Shown: piece by piece, positions 45,644-52,976 of the stretch | Position numbering within the stretch: position 1 is the stretch's first letter | How the letters are laid out: each line of letters opens with the position of its first letter | DNA from: CAZLDI01 sp964558415 | GTDB lineage: Bacteria > Chloroflexota > Dehalococcoidia > SM23-28-2 > RBG-16-64-32 | Assembly: GCA_964558415.1 (NCBI GenBank) | Contig: CAZLDI010000006.1 | Span: forward strand, 1-64,000 | DNA length: 64,000 nt | Direction: 5' to 3' | Program-made: the position numbers and the translations under genes | Notes under the pieces: generated by a model | Database searches by the model: none | Seen by the model: the letters and a program-made list of their open reading frames with translations, nothing else | What the model was told of the DNA's origin: nothing

Positions 45644-45673
45644 TTGAACCCCTCGCTCGCGCAACGCTATACT
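45644..45673 (+). promoter_or_regulatory. Candidate promoter for npdG
   Basis: TTGAAC (45644-45649) and TATACT (45668-45673) are 18 bases apart. The start of transcription would be near 45680, leaving a 60-base leader with GGAGG (45731-45735) before the npdG ATG. Confidence 0.55.
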
Positions 45674-45739
45674 GACGCCACTACGCCGGAGGTCTGCCGA
45701 CTTCCATTTCTGTCGCGTCTTACTGTGGTTGGAGGATGA

Positions 45740-46393
45740 ATGGCACGCATCGCGTTTATAGGGGGCACCGGTCCGGAGGGCCTGGGGCTGGCGATGAGAT
45801 TCGCCAAGGCCGGTCACGCTGTGTTCATTGGTTCGCGCTCGGAAGAGCGGGGGAACGAGGCTGCCGGGAAGGTTCTCGAGAAAGTCCCTGAGGGTGAGGT
45901 CTACGGCGGCCTCAACGCCGAGGGCGCAGAGAAAGCCGATATCGTCTTCCTCACCGTGCCGGCGGAGGCCCACCAGAGCACCCTGGAGGAGCTTGCTGAC
46001 ACGATCGGCGACAAGATAGTTGTAGACGTAGTGGTGCCGATGGTCTGGGAGGACAAAGATGGCCCGCGGTCGATACCGGTCGAAGAAGGGTCCGCGGCGT
46101 TGCAGGCCCACGCCCTGCTCCCGAAGGCCAAGATCATCGCCGGCTTCCACCACCTCGACGCGTCCCTGCTTCAGAAAATCGAACGCCCGATGCAAGGCGA
46201 CGTCCTCATCTGCGGCGACCACAGGCCGTCCAAGAAGAAGGTTATGGACCTCGTCGAACAGATCGAATACGTCCGCGCCATGGACGCGGGCGCCCTGACG
46301 AACGCCGGCTTACTGGAGCAGTGGACAGTCGTCCTCCTTCACATCAACAAGATCTACAAGGCCCACACCGGTATCCGCATTACCGGCGTCTGA
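45740..46393 (+). CDS. npdG: NADPH-dependent F420 reductase
   Basis: Transfers hydride between NADPH and coenzyme F420. 217 residues. Rossmann N-terminus IAFIGGTGPEGLGLAMRFAK with the NADP-phosphate-binding GSRSEER; VVVPMVWEDKDG and AGFHHLDASLLQ belong to the F420-binding face. Length and motifs match Fno/NpdG. The next gene is cofE, so an F420 role is well supported. Confidence 0.93.
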   Translation: MARIAFIGGTGPEGLGLAMRFAKAGHAVFIGSRSEERGNEAAGKVLEKVPEGEVYGGLNAEGAEKADIVFLTVPAEAHQSTLEELADTIGDKIVVDVVVPMVWEDKDGPRSIPVEEGSAALQAHALLPKAKIIAGFHHLDASLLQKIERPMQGDVLICGDHRPSKKKVMDLVEQIEYVRAMDAGALTNAGLLEQWTVVLLHINKIYKAHTGIRITGV

Positions 46394-46452
46394 GTCCTCA
46401 TGCCTCCAAGCCGCCGAGCTCATCCGGCGGAGAAATCACCCCCGCGCACGCG

Positions 46453-47205
46453 ATGCCGGCCGAAGTCCGCATAATCCCGCTCCGCGGCCTTCCCGAGTTT
46501 CGCGCCGGTGACGACGTCGCCGCGCTAATTGTCGCCGCCGCGACCGCCGGGCCCGGCATCCAACCGGGCGACGTTGTTGTGGTGACCCAGAAGATCGTCT
46601 CGAAAGCGGAGGGCCGGGTTGTCGCGCTCAGCAGCGTGACCCCCTCAGCAGAAGCTCAGCGGCTGGCCGTCGCGACTGAAAAGGACCCGCGCTTACTCGA
46701 GCTTATCCTGCGCGAAAGCAACCGCGTGGTCAGGCAGAGTGGGCCCGTCCTCATCACCGAGACGCGTCACGGCTTCGTCTGCGCCAATGCCGGCATCGAC
46801 GCCTCCAACGTCGGTCCGGAGGGAACAGTCTGCCTGCTCCCGGAGGCCCCGGACCGCTCCGCCGCTGCTATCCGCCAGGCCATCGCGGAGCGCACCGGCG
46901 AGGACGTCGCCGTGATCATCAGCGATACATTCGGTCGCGCCTGGCGTGAGGGACACACCAACGTCGCTGTCGGTATCGCCGGCATGCTGCCCTTCGCGGA
47001 CTACGTCGGTCAGGTCGATCCTCACGGCTACGAGCTCCGTGTGAGCACCCTTGCTGTCGCCGACGAACTCGCCGCCGCCGCGGAACTAGTGATGGGCAAG
47101 CTGGACAGCGTCCCGGTCGCAATCGTCCGCGGCTACGCGTACCCGAGGGGCGAAGGCACCGCCCGTCAGCTCGTCCGCGACGCGGAGAAGGACCTCTTCC
47201 GGTAG
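46453..47205 (+). CDS. cofE: Coenzyme F420:L-glutamate ligase
   Basis: Adds glutamate residues to F420-0. About 250 residues, CofE fold: IIPLRGLPEFRAGDDVA, DVVVVTQKIVSKAEGR, SDTFGRAWREGHTNVAVG and AVADELAAAAELVMGK are characteristic. It is the stand-alone ligase without the C-terminal FMN domain of actinobacterial FbiB. ATG 46453 gives the family N-terminus; no good ribosome site is seen. 59 bases after npdG. Confidence 0.93.
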   Translation: MPAEVRIIPLRGLPEFRAGDDVAALIVAAATAGPGIQPGDVVVVTQKIVSKAEGRVVALSSVTPSAEAQRLAVATEKDPRLLELILRESNRVVRQSGPVLITETRHGFVCANAGIDASNVGPEGTVCLLPEAPDRSAAAIRQAIAERTGEDVAVIISDTFGRAWREGHTNVAVGIAGMLPFADYVGQVDPHGYELRVSTLAVADELAAAAELVMGKLDSVPVAIVRGYAYPRGEGTARQLVRDAEKDLFR

Positions 47206-47230
47206 ACAATCATCCAGGCTTGCGCCGAAA

Positions 47231-47271
47231 GATTGTCATCCCGACCGTAGCGAAGCGGAGTGGAGGGATCC
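47231..47271 (+). repeat. REP-like dispersed repeat fragment
   Basis: GATTGTCATCCCGACCGTAG followed by CGAAGCGGAGTGGAGGGATC resembles the widespread intergenic repeat family of the form GTCATCC(T/C)GA..GCGAAGGATC. It lies in the 166-base gap between cofE and the convergent exporter permease. A second partial motif, GCAACGAAGGATCGCC, follows at about 47317. Copy number elsewhere in the genome cannot be seen. Confidence 0.45.
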
Positions 47272-47371
47272 GTCCCCGCACGCTTTCCGCCGGACCCCGC
47301 CGATCAGGGACACTGCAACGAAGGATCGCCAGCCCCGGCACTCGCGGTTGTGCGCGTTCTCCAACCCGTTA

Positions 47372-48133
47372 CTACTTGACCCGCGAGCGCAGCGCCGCCA
47401 GCGTCATGCTCAGCGTGAAGGCACCCATCCCGGCAATGCTCAGCGCGGCGTAACCCAGCTTGTCCCACTCCCACCCGTCCAGCACCAGCGAGCGCAACCC
47501 CTCCAGCACGTAGGTTACGGGGTTAATCGTCGCCAGCACCTCCAGCCAGCCGGCGAACAGCTCCTTCGGCGCGAACGCCGGCGAAAGGAAGAGCAGCGGG
47601 AAGAAGACCAGGAAGCCTGCCTGCGCCGCCTGCGGGCTACCCGTCCGCAGCGCGATCGAGAGGCCGATCCCGGAGTAGGCGAGCCCGAACATGCCGGCGA
47701 TCAAAATGAACACCGCTCCGCCCAGCACCCCCGCTTCCATCCCGGAGCCCATGCCGAGACCGACGGCCATAATCAGAGTCGCCAGGAACATGACGCGAAC
47801 GCCGTCCGCAACCAGGCGGCCAAGAACGAGCGAGAGCCTCGGCGCCGGGCTGAGCAGCAGCTTATCGAAATAGCCCCGCTCGATGTCCGTGACCATTCCG
47901 AAGCCGCCCATGCCGGCGGCCCCGGCCGCGCCCTGCAGTATTCCCACCGGCAGCTGGAACCCTTGGTAGTTCTCCACCCCGAAGGCTGTTCCTGAGACCT
48001 CCCCGATGGCGCCGACCGTCACAAAGAGGAAGAAGACCGGGATGAAGATGTTCTGCACCTCAAGGCCAGGCTGCCGTATCGATTCGCGCAGCGCACGGAC
48101 CATCAGGGTGTAGGTCGCTATTACCGTGTGCAT
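47372..48133 (-). CDS. ABC-2 type exporter permease (DrrB-like)
   Basis: 253 residues, about six membrane segments. FIPVFFLFVTVGAIGEVSG, GYFDKLLLSPAPRLSLVLGRL and LPVTYVLEGLR-like INPVTYVLEGLRSL are typical of daunorubicin-resistance-type permeases. Its ATG shares a base with the stop of the ATPase gene (TGATG), so the two form one exporter. Substrate unknown: drugs or lipids are usual. Confidence 0.9.
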   Translation of the reverse strand: MHTVIATYTLMVRALRESIRQPGLEVQNIFIPVFFLFVTVGAIGEVSGTAFGVENYQGFQLPVGILQGAAGAAGMGGFGMVTDIERGYFDKLLLSPAPRLSLVLGRLVADGVRVMFLATLIMAVGLGMGSGMEAGVLGGAVFILIAGMFGLAYSGIGLSIALRTGSPQAAQAGFLVFFPLLFLSPAFAPKELFAGWLEVLATINPVTYVLEGLRSLVLDGWEWDKLGYAALSIAGMGAFTLSMTLAALRSRVK

Positions 48134-49116
48134 CAGGCCTCGGACCTCCCCGTCTGTGGCGCAGACTCTTCGGCCTCCAGGTGGTGCCCGGTCTTGCGCA
48201 GGAACACGTCGTCGAGCGTCGGCCTGGCCAGCGTGATCTCTCGCATCTGCACCGACGCCTCATTCAGGGTTAGCACGATATCCGGTATTGCGGTGCTTCC
48301 CTCGCGAATGTAAAGCGTGACCTCGCCGTCCACGCTGCGCAGGTCGCTCACCCTTTCCATCTTCCGCAGCGCTTGTTCCGCGCGTGCAGTCTCATCGCCG
48401 TCGCCGGACACCCGGATCGTCACTACGTCCGTCCCGATGCTCGCCTTCAGCTCCTCCGGCGACCCCTGCGCCACGATCTTCCCGGCGTCCAGGATCGCGA
48501 CGTCGTCCGCCAGCCGGTCCGCCTCCTCCATGTACTGCGTCGTGAGGAAGAACGTCACGCCTTCCTCCTTGTTCAGCCGGCCGACATAGCGCCAGATCGC
48601 CTCGCGGCCGATCGGGTCCAGGCCGGTCGTCGGTTCGTCCAGAAAGACGATCTTTGGTTGGTGGACCAGCGCCGCCGCCAGGTCCAGGCGGCGCTTCATG
48701 CCCCCGGAGTACGTCTTGATCAGCCGGTCCGCCGCCTCTTCCAGGTCGACGACGCCCAGCAGGTAGTCAACGCGGTTCCTTATCTGGATGGCTGGCACGC
48801 TGTACAGCCGGGCCTGGAGCGTCATCAGCTCGCGCCCCGTCTGGATGTCGTCCAGCGCCACCTCCTGCAACGCCACCCCGATCCGCGAGCGCACCTCGCT
48901 CGCGTGGCGCATTACGTCCAGCCCATCCACCTCCGCCCGTCCCGCCGTCGGCCGCAGCAGCGTGGTCAGTACGCGCACCGTCGTGGTCTTGCCGGAGCCG
49001 TTCTGCCCCAGGTACGCGAAGATCTGTCCAGGCTCGACGGACAGGTCAACACCATCCACCGCTCGAATCTCGGGCGTGTAGTGCTTGACGAGTTGCTCGG
49101 TCAGGATGGCGGGCAT
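48133..49116 (-). CDS. ABC exporter ATPase (DrrA-like)
   Basis: 327 residues. Walker A LGQNGSGKTTTVRVL, signature YSGGMKRRLDLAAALVHQPKIVFLDEP (core SGGMKRRLDLA), and a C-terminal regulatory extension (about 230-327) as in DrrA. Partner of the overlapping permease gene. The ATG is 48 bases from the end of the F420-dependent reductase gene upstream on the same strand. Confidence 0.93.
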   Translation of the reverse strand: MPAILTEQLVKHYTPEIRAVDGVDLSVEPGQIFAYLGQNGSGKTTTVRVLTTLLRPTAGRAEVDGLDVMRHASEVRSRIGVALQEVALDDIQTGRELMTLQARLYSVPAIQIRNRVDYLLGVVDLEEAADRLIKTYSGGMKRRLDLAAALVHQPKIVFLDEPTTGLDPIGREAIWRYVGRLNKEEGVTFFLTTQYMEEADRLADDVAILDAGKIVAQGSPEELKASIGTDVVTIRVSGDGDETARAEQALRKMERVSDLRSVDGEVTLYIREGSTAIPDIVLTLNEASVQMREITLARPTLDDVFLRKTGHHLEAEESAPQTGRSEA

Positions 49117-49164
49117 GCGGGCTCTAGCGTAACCGCTCCCACGCAGCGAGAAAAGTGACCGCTG

Positions 49165-49617
49165 TCACACTTGATCGCGGTCGAGCGACAGCACCGCGAC
49201 TCGCATCGCCAGCACCTCTACCAGCGGTCGTAGCGCGGCGGAGAGGCACTGCAGGTCGGTCGCCGTGTCCACCTCGTCCGCGCACGCGCCCGGCTCCAGG
49301 AACGACACCGCCGTCGCATCGCGGGTGCGCCCGTCCAGCGTAACGCGGGCACGTGGGTTCGCGCGCAGGTTCTCGAACCACCGAGACCGATCACCCCGAA
49401 ACGTCTTGACCACGACGTACCTGCCGAGAATCGTCGCCAACAGAGGCACGCGCGGCCACCGGCCGCTTCGCCGGCCTTGCGTTTCTAGCACCACCAGCGC
49501 GACGGGCCATGGCAGAGGCGGGAGAACGCCACGCTCGGCGACAGGCAGGACGACCGAGTTCAAGAGCCGGAAGAACTCGGCCTCAGCTGTCTGCAGGCTT
49601 GTGGAGGAAGTCCTCAT
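49165..49617 (-). CDS. F420-dependent nitroreductase/quinone reductase family protein (Ddn-like)
   Basis: 150 residues, split beta-barrel fold. ETQGRRSGRWPRVPLLA and WFENLRANPRARVTLDGR are the family hallmarks (GR.SG..R..PL; W..NL.ANP). Members bind F420H2 and reduce quinones or nitro compounds; membrane association is common. npdG and cofE lie 3 kb away, consistent with cofactor use. It ends upstream of the DrrAB-like exporter on the same strand. Confidence 0.87.
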   Translation of the reverse strand: MRTSSTSLQTAEAEFFRLLNSVVLPVAERGVLPPLPWPVALVVLETQGRRSGRWPRVPLLATILGRYVVVKTFRGDRSRWFENLRANPRARVTLDGRTRDATAVSFLEPGACADEVDTATDLQCLSAALRPLVEVLAMRVAVLSLDRDQV

Positions 49618-49625
49618 GCGAACAC

Positions 49626-50498
49626 CTACCAGCTGCTGGGCAGGTCCTTCTTTCCCTTGTCCTCCTCCACGAACGCGAAGCTCCCATCGTCCATCCGCAC
49701 GATCGGCTTACCCACGTCCGTAATCTGACCCCGTTGGTCCAACTCGCTGCGCAGCACCGCCAGCTCCTCCTCCGTCGGCGTCTCCAGCGTCTCGATCTGC
49801 GAAGAGATCACCGGCTTGAAGCTCATCTCCGCCAGCACCTGCTCCAGCGTCACGAACGGCGAGACCCCGATCAACCGCAGCCGCCGGTCCTGATAGTCGA
49901 ACGTCGCCCACGGCGTCACGACGCGCCATGGCCCCGTCCCGCGCGGCAGCCCCGCGCGCTCGCGGGCGCCCTCCGTCCCATCAAGGAAGCCCGGCGAGGA
50001 GATGAAGTCCACGCGCGGCACGAACTTGCGCTTCTGCTGGTCCGTCATCAGCAGCGTCTTCCAGCACAGCGCCGCGATCGAATCCGCGCCGCCCGGCCCG
50101 CCGAAGCGCCGGTGTTCGCCCTCGTAGTCCCCCAGCGCCGTCGAATTAATGTTGCCGTACGGGTCCACCTGCAGGGTGTTCAGGATGCCATAGTCCATCA
50201 GCCCGATCTGCGCCTGGAACCCGACCGTGTTCATCGTCCCCCACTGGAGCGCCCGGTAGCTCGACCGCGAGCTCACCATCGTCATCAGCGGGTCCAGCGG
50301 CAGCATCGGCTCCGGGTTGATCACACCGTCCTCCGTGACGTAGACAGCGCTTGGTGAGTACATCTTCTTTGCCAGCAGGATCGCCGCCATCGGCGACCCA
50401 CCGCCCGCCACCCAGTACGTCCGAGCGTCTTCCACCATCCGTGCTACCAGGCAGATCTGGTGCTCCCGCTCGTTGAAGTAGGTTGCCGGCGTGCTCAT
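49626..50498 (-). CDS. CoA-transferase subunit B (glutaconate CoA-transferase/IpdB-like)
   Basis: 290 residues, class I CoA-transferase fold. YWVAGGGSPMAAILLAKKMYSP, VYVTEDGVINPEP (a possible catalytic Glu in TEDG), LQVDPYGNINST and RFGGPGGADSIAAL are visible. Partner of the subunit A gene at 52977-53957, unusually distant (2.5 kb) with five genes between. ATG 50498 overlaps the brnA stop (ATGA), so it seems translated from the toxin-antitoxin transcript. Transferase versus ring-opening hydrolase (IpdAB) activity is undecided. Confidence 0.85.
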   Translation of the reverse strand: MSTPATYFNEREHQICLVARMVEDARTYWVAGGGSPMAAILLAKKMYSPSAVYVTEDGVINPEPMLPLDPLMTMVSSRSSYRALQWGTMNTVGFQAQIGLMDYGILNTLQVDPYGNINSTALGDYEGEHRRFGGPGGADSIAALCWKTLLMTDQQKRKFVPRVDFISSPGFLDGTEGARERAGLPRGTGPWRVVTPWATFDYQDRRLRLIGVSPFVTLEQVLAEMSFKPVISSQIETLETPTEEELAVLRSELDQRGQITDVGKPIVRMDDGSFAFVEEDKGKKDLPSSW

Positions 50499-50809
50499 GA
50501 TGCGCGCCGGGCCTTCGGGGCCGGACGGTCGGCCGACCGTTGGCGGTGATGCCGCCTGAGGCCCTCGATCAGCCACATCCTGAAGAGTGTCTGATAGCCT
50601 AAGCCCATATCTCTGGCGGCCTGCTTTCCGGCATCGATCACACCTTCGTCGAGCCGTATGGAGATAGCCTTCTTGGGCCGCGCATCGATGAACTTGATAT
50701 CGTCGTCTGGTTCGGAAATCGCCAGGATTGCCTCAACAGACATCTCGTCCCAACGATCGCTCTCTTCCATCCATGAAGAAATCTTCTTCTTGTTTGTGGC
50801 CCTCGGCAT
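50495..50809 (-). CDS. brnA: BrnA-like antitoxin (ribbon-helix-helix)
   Basis: 104 residues. The C-terminal half has a CopG/BrnA-type DNA-binding segment, PKKAISIRLDEGVIDAGKQAA then GLGYQTLFRMWLIEGLR (about residues 46-87). The N-terminal part would cover the toxin. It follows brnT by 9 bases, the usual toxin-first order of BrnTA modules. The operator is probably the inverted repeat in the brnT promoter. Confidence 0.85.
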   Translation of the reverse strand: MPRATNKKKISSWMEESDRWDEMSVEAILAISEPDDDIKFIDARPKKAISIRLDEGVIDAGKQAARDMGLGYQTLFRMWLIEGLRRHHRQRSADRPAPKARRAS

Positions 50810-50818
50810 TTCGACTAC

Positions 50819-51091
50819 CTACTTTCGTCGGAAGCTCCGCCTCTGAGAGGCTGTCATCTCACGAGCAGTAATGATCGTTGCGACACGCTCCTCGAAAGAG
50901 TAGACCACCATCACGTATCGACCTGCGTCAGTACGGCTGAGTAGGATTCTACGCCCGCTGCCCTTGAGACGCTTAAGTCTCGGATAGAAGAAACACTCCT
51001 CCACCTCAGCTCGCAACAACCCATGTTTGACACGTACCTTGTCCTCAATTCCGGATGGCCAACGGAACCGTTCAATGAAGCGGTTCTGCAT
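50819..51091 (-). CDS. brnT: BrnT-like ribonuclease toxin
   Basis: 90 residues, RelE-like BrnT family. IERFRWPSGIEDKVRVKHGL at the N-terminus (core F.W....D..R.KHG), RRILLSRTDAGRYVMVVYSFEERVATIITAREMT, where the terminal Arg is part of the expected active site. Expected to cut RNA and to be neutralised by BrnA. ATG 51091 lies 6 bases from the -10 box, so the message may be leaderless. Confidence 0.85.
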   Translation of the reverse strand: MQNRFIERFRWPSGIEDKVRVKHGLLRAEVEECFFYPRLKRLKGSGRRILLSRTDAGRYVMVVYSFEERVATIITAREMTASQRRSFRRK

Positions 51092-51097
51092 CGTTAG

Positions 51098-51125
51098 TGT
51101 ATATGTATTGTATATACGTTGTCAA
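51098..51125 (-). promoter_or_regulatory. brnTA promoter with overlapping inverted repeat
   Basis: On the minus strand TTGACA (51120-51125) and TATACA (51098-51103) are 16 bases apart. The spacer contains GTATAT...ATATAC inverted repeats (GTATATACAATACATATAC). This AT-rich island in GC-rich DNA is a good candidate for BrnA autorepression. Confidence 0.7.
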
Positions 51126-51136
51126 CCGCTCCGCCG

Positions 51137-51928
51137 CTACCTCCCCCGCCACACCGGCGCGCGCTTCTCCAGGAACGCCCGCATCCCCTCCTGCGCGTCC
51201 TCCAGCGTCGCGTTCGAGACCATCACCTCGCTCGCGAAGGCGTAGGCGTCGCGCAGCGATAGGTCGATCTGGCCGTAGAACGCCCGCTTGCCGATGCCCA
51301 CCACCAACGGGCTCGCGGCAGCGATCTTCTCCGCGAGGGCGCGTGTCGCGGACCTCAGCTCAGCGGCCGGGACGACCCGGTTGATCAGACCCGCGGTCAA
51401 CGCCTCCTCCGCCGAGATGAAGTCGCCGGTCAGCAGCATCTCCATCGCTCTCTTGCGACCCACCTTCCGGCTGACCGCTACCATTGGCGTCGAGCAGAAA
51501 AGCCCGATCTTCACGCCCGGCGTCGCGAACCGCGCCTCCTCCGACGCCACCGCCAGGTCGCAGGTCGCGACGAGCTGGCAGCCGGCGGCCGTCGCCACCC
51601 CGTGCACTTCCGCGATCACCGGCTGCGGGATCGAGATGATCGTCTCCATCAGCCTCGCACAGACGGCGAACTCGTTCTCATAGAACTCCTTCGGCTGCCC
51701 GACCATCTCCGCGATGTCGTGCCCAGCGCTGAAGGCGGATCCCTCGCCGCGCAGGATGACCACCGACGCGCGCTCGTCCGCCCCGATCGCCTCCAGGCAC
51801 TCCGTCAGCTCCTCCATGAGCTCCACCGACAGCGCGTTCCGCTTCTCCGGCCGGTTCAGGGTGACGTAGGCGATGGCTCCGTCGCGGGGGCTGACGATGT
51901 TGCGGTACGTCTTCTCCACAACTCTCAT
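51137..51928 (-). CDS. ECHDC3-like enoyl-CoA hydratase family protein
   Basis: 263 residues, crotonase fold. The oxyanion-hole regions are present (SAGHDIAEM; VHGVATAAGCQLVATCDLAVAS). The two catalytic Glu of classical hydratases are replaced: CQLVATCD has Gln where CEL is usual, and FATPGVKIGLFCSTP has Gly where PE is usual. Exactly these residues occur in the mitochondrial protein ECHDC3. So hydratase activity is doubtful; another acyl-CoA reaction is likely. ATG 51928 is used because the upstream extension overlaps the next gene. Confidence 0.88.
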   Translation of the reverse strand: MRVVEKTYRNIVSPRDGAIAYVTLNRPEKRNALSVELMEELTECLEAIGADERASVVILRGEGSAFSAGHDIAEMVGQPKEFYENEFAVCARLMETIISIPQPVIAEVHGVATAAGCQLVATCDLAVASEEARFATPGVKIGLFCSTPMVAVSRKVGRKRAMEMLLTGDFISAEEALTAGLINRVVPAAELRSATRALAEKIAAASPLVVGIGKRAFYGQIDLSLRDAYAFASEVMVSNATLEDAQEGMRAFLEKRAPVWRGR

Positions 51929-51929
51929 A

Positions 51930-52658
51930 TTACGCCGGCCACTGCGATATTTCCGCTTGCCTGTCCGCCCGGAGTGGCACCCGACGTGAGGGATCGCCGC
52001 GAGCGCGCCCAAGCTCCCCAACGTAAGCGATAACCATCGGGATCACCACCATGAAGTTGTAGCCGAAGTGCAAGTAAGGCCGGCTGACGGTCGGCAGAAT
52101 CCCGCCCTTCCCCAGGATTCCTGCGAAGCCACCATGATCGTGATAGAAGCTGGGCTCGAACAGGCTTACATAATAGAGGTACATATGCTCGACCTCGTGC
52201 AGCGAGGCGAAAAGCAGTGAGACGCAGAGCCAGGCGTTACCGCGCCCGTAGCGCCAGAACAGCGCCAGTGTCCCGAGCCAGATCGCCGTGTCCCAGAAGA
52301 AATGCACCGTCTCGAAATCGAGCTGCCCGAAAACGCCGTGGGAGTGAACGAGCGCCCCGTCGTTGATCACAAGCTGCGAGACCTGGACGGCGTGCTCGCC
52401 CAGGTGCCCCACCTGAAGGACGCTGATCGCGAAGAACGGCGCCAGCCAGTGGTAGCTCGCGAACTGCCACCGCGCCTCCATGATGAAAGCCGGAATCCAC
52501 GGTACCAGTCCCATGGTTACCGTGACGTAGAGCGGATAGCCCTGAGCGACACCGGCGACCACCAGAATCGCGCAGGCGCACATCGTGATCGTGGCGACAC
52601 GGCCCGGGATCGGCCTCGTCAGTATGGCCTGTACCGGTGATAGCTCGATTACCGCCAT
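51930..52658 (-). CDS. His-rich polytopic membrane protein of unknown function
   Basis: 242 residues with about six membrane segments. Family not recognised. Striking histidine motifs lie in or beside the membrane segments: SYHWLAP, GHLGEH (H-x3-H), VHSHG, VHFFWD, LHEVEH (H-x3-H), FYHDHGG and YLHFGYN. This resembles the layout of membrane di-metal enzymes but does not match a known hydroxylase or desaturase pattern. It ends 1 base before the crotonase ATG and overlaps the small membrane gene upstream by 10 bases. Confidence 0.75.
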   Translation of the reverse strand: MAVIELSPVQAILTRPIPGRVATITMCACAILVVAGVAQGYPLYVTVTMGLVPWIPAFIMEARWQFASYHWLAPFFAISVLQVGHLGEHAVQVSQLVINDGALVHSHGVFGQLDFETVHFFWDTAIWLGTLALFWRYGRGNAWLCVSLLFASLHEVEHMYLYYVSLFEPSFYHDHGGFAGILGKGGILPTVSRPYLHFGYNFMVVIPMVIAYVGELGRARGDPSRRVPLRADRQAEISQWPA

Positions 52659-52909
52659 CGCGGCTCCTCATTGGCGCGACCGAGTAAGTGCGTCTCTCCT
52701 GGTGACGGCCGCCGCAACGCCAGCCAGATAACGGCGGCATCGATAGTTGCGACGGCTGCGAACGCGGCGGCCACCAACCAGACGTGCCCGCGTCGCTCAA
52801 CGCCGCTGATGCTGGGCGTGGCGGGAGACAGCCCCACGATCTGGTCCGCGAGGACGACAAGTGCAAGCATCAGGGCCACCGCGATACTGAACCCGATAGC
52901 GACCTTCAT
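52649..52909 (-). CDS. Small membrane protein, two segments, 86 aa
   Basis: Two hydrophobic segments (about 4-27 and 42-65) with a short loop, and a charged tail. Not recognised. It overlaps the His-rich membrane protein gene, so it is probably its partner or a subunit. ATG 52909. Confidence 0.65.
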   Translation of the reverse strand: MKVAIGFSIAVALMLALVVLADQIVGLSPATPSISGVERRGHVWLVAAAFAAVATIDAAVIWLALRRPSPGETHLLGRANEEPRWR

Positions 52910-52976
52910 GCGTGCTCCCCTGTGCCGACTGGTGGCGGGCCTCTGCGTCAGCGCCTAGTTTGCCACTTATCGGCCT

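Noticed and set aside
45480..45739. Possible TPP riboswitch before the NMT1-type importer
   Set aside because: The importer family often carries one, but the CTGAGA and the conserved 3' core are absent on the minus strand. Only unrelated hairpins are present.
51137..52021. Longer crotonase start at 52021
   Set aside because: The extra 31 residues overlap the 3' end of the membrane protein gene and have no crotonase similarity.
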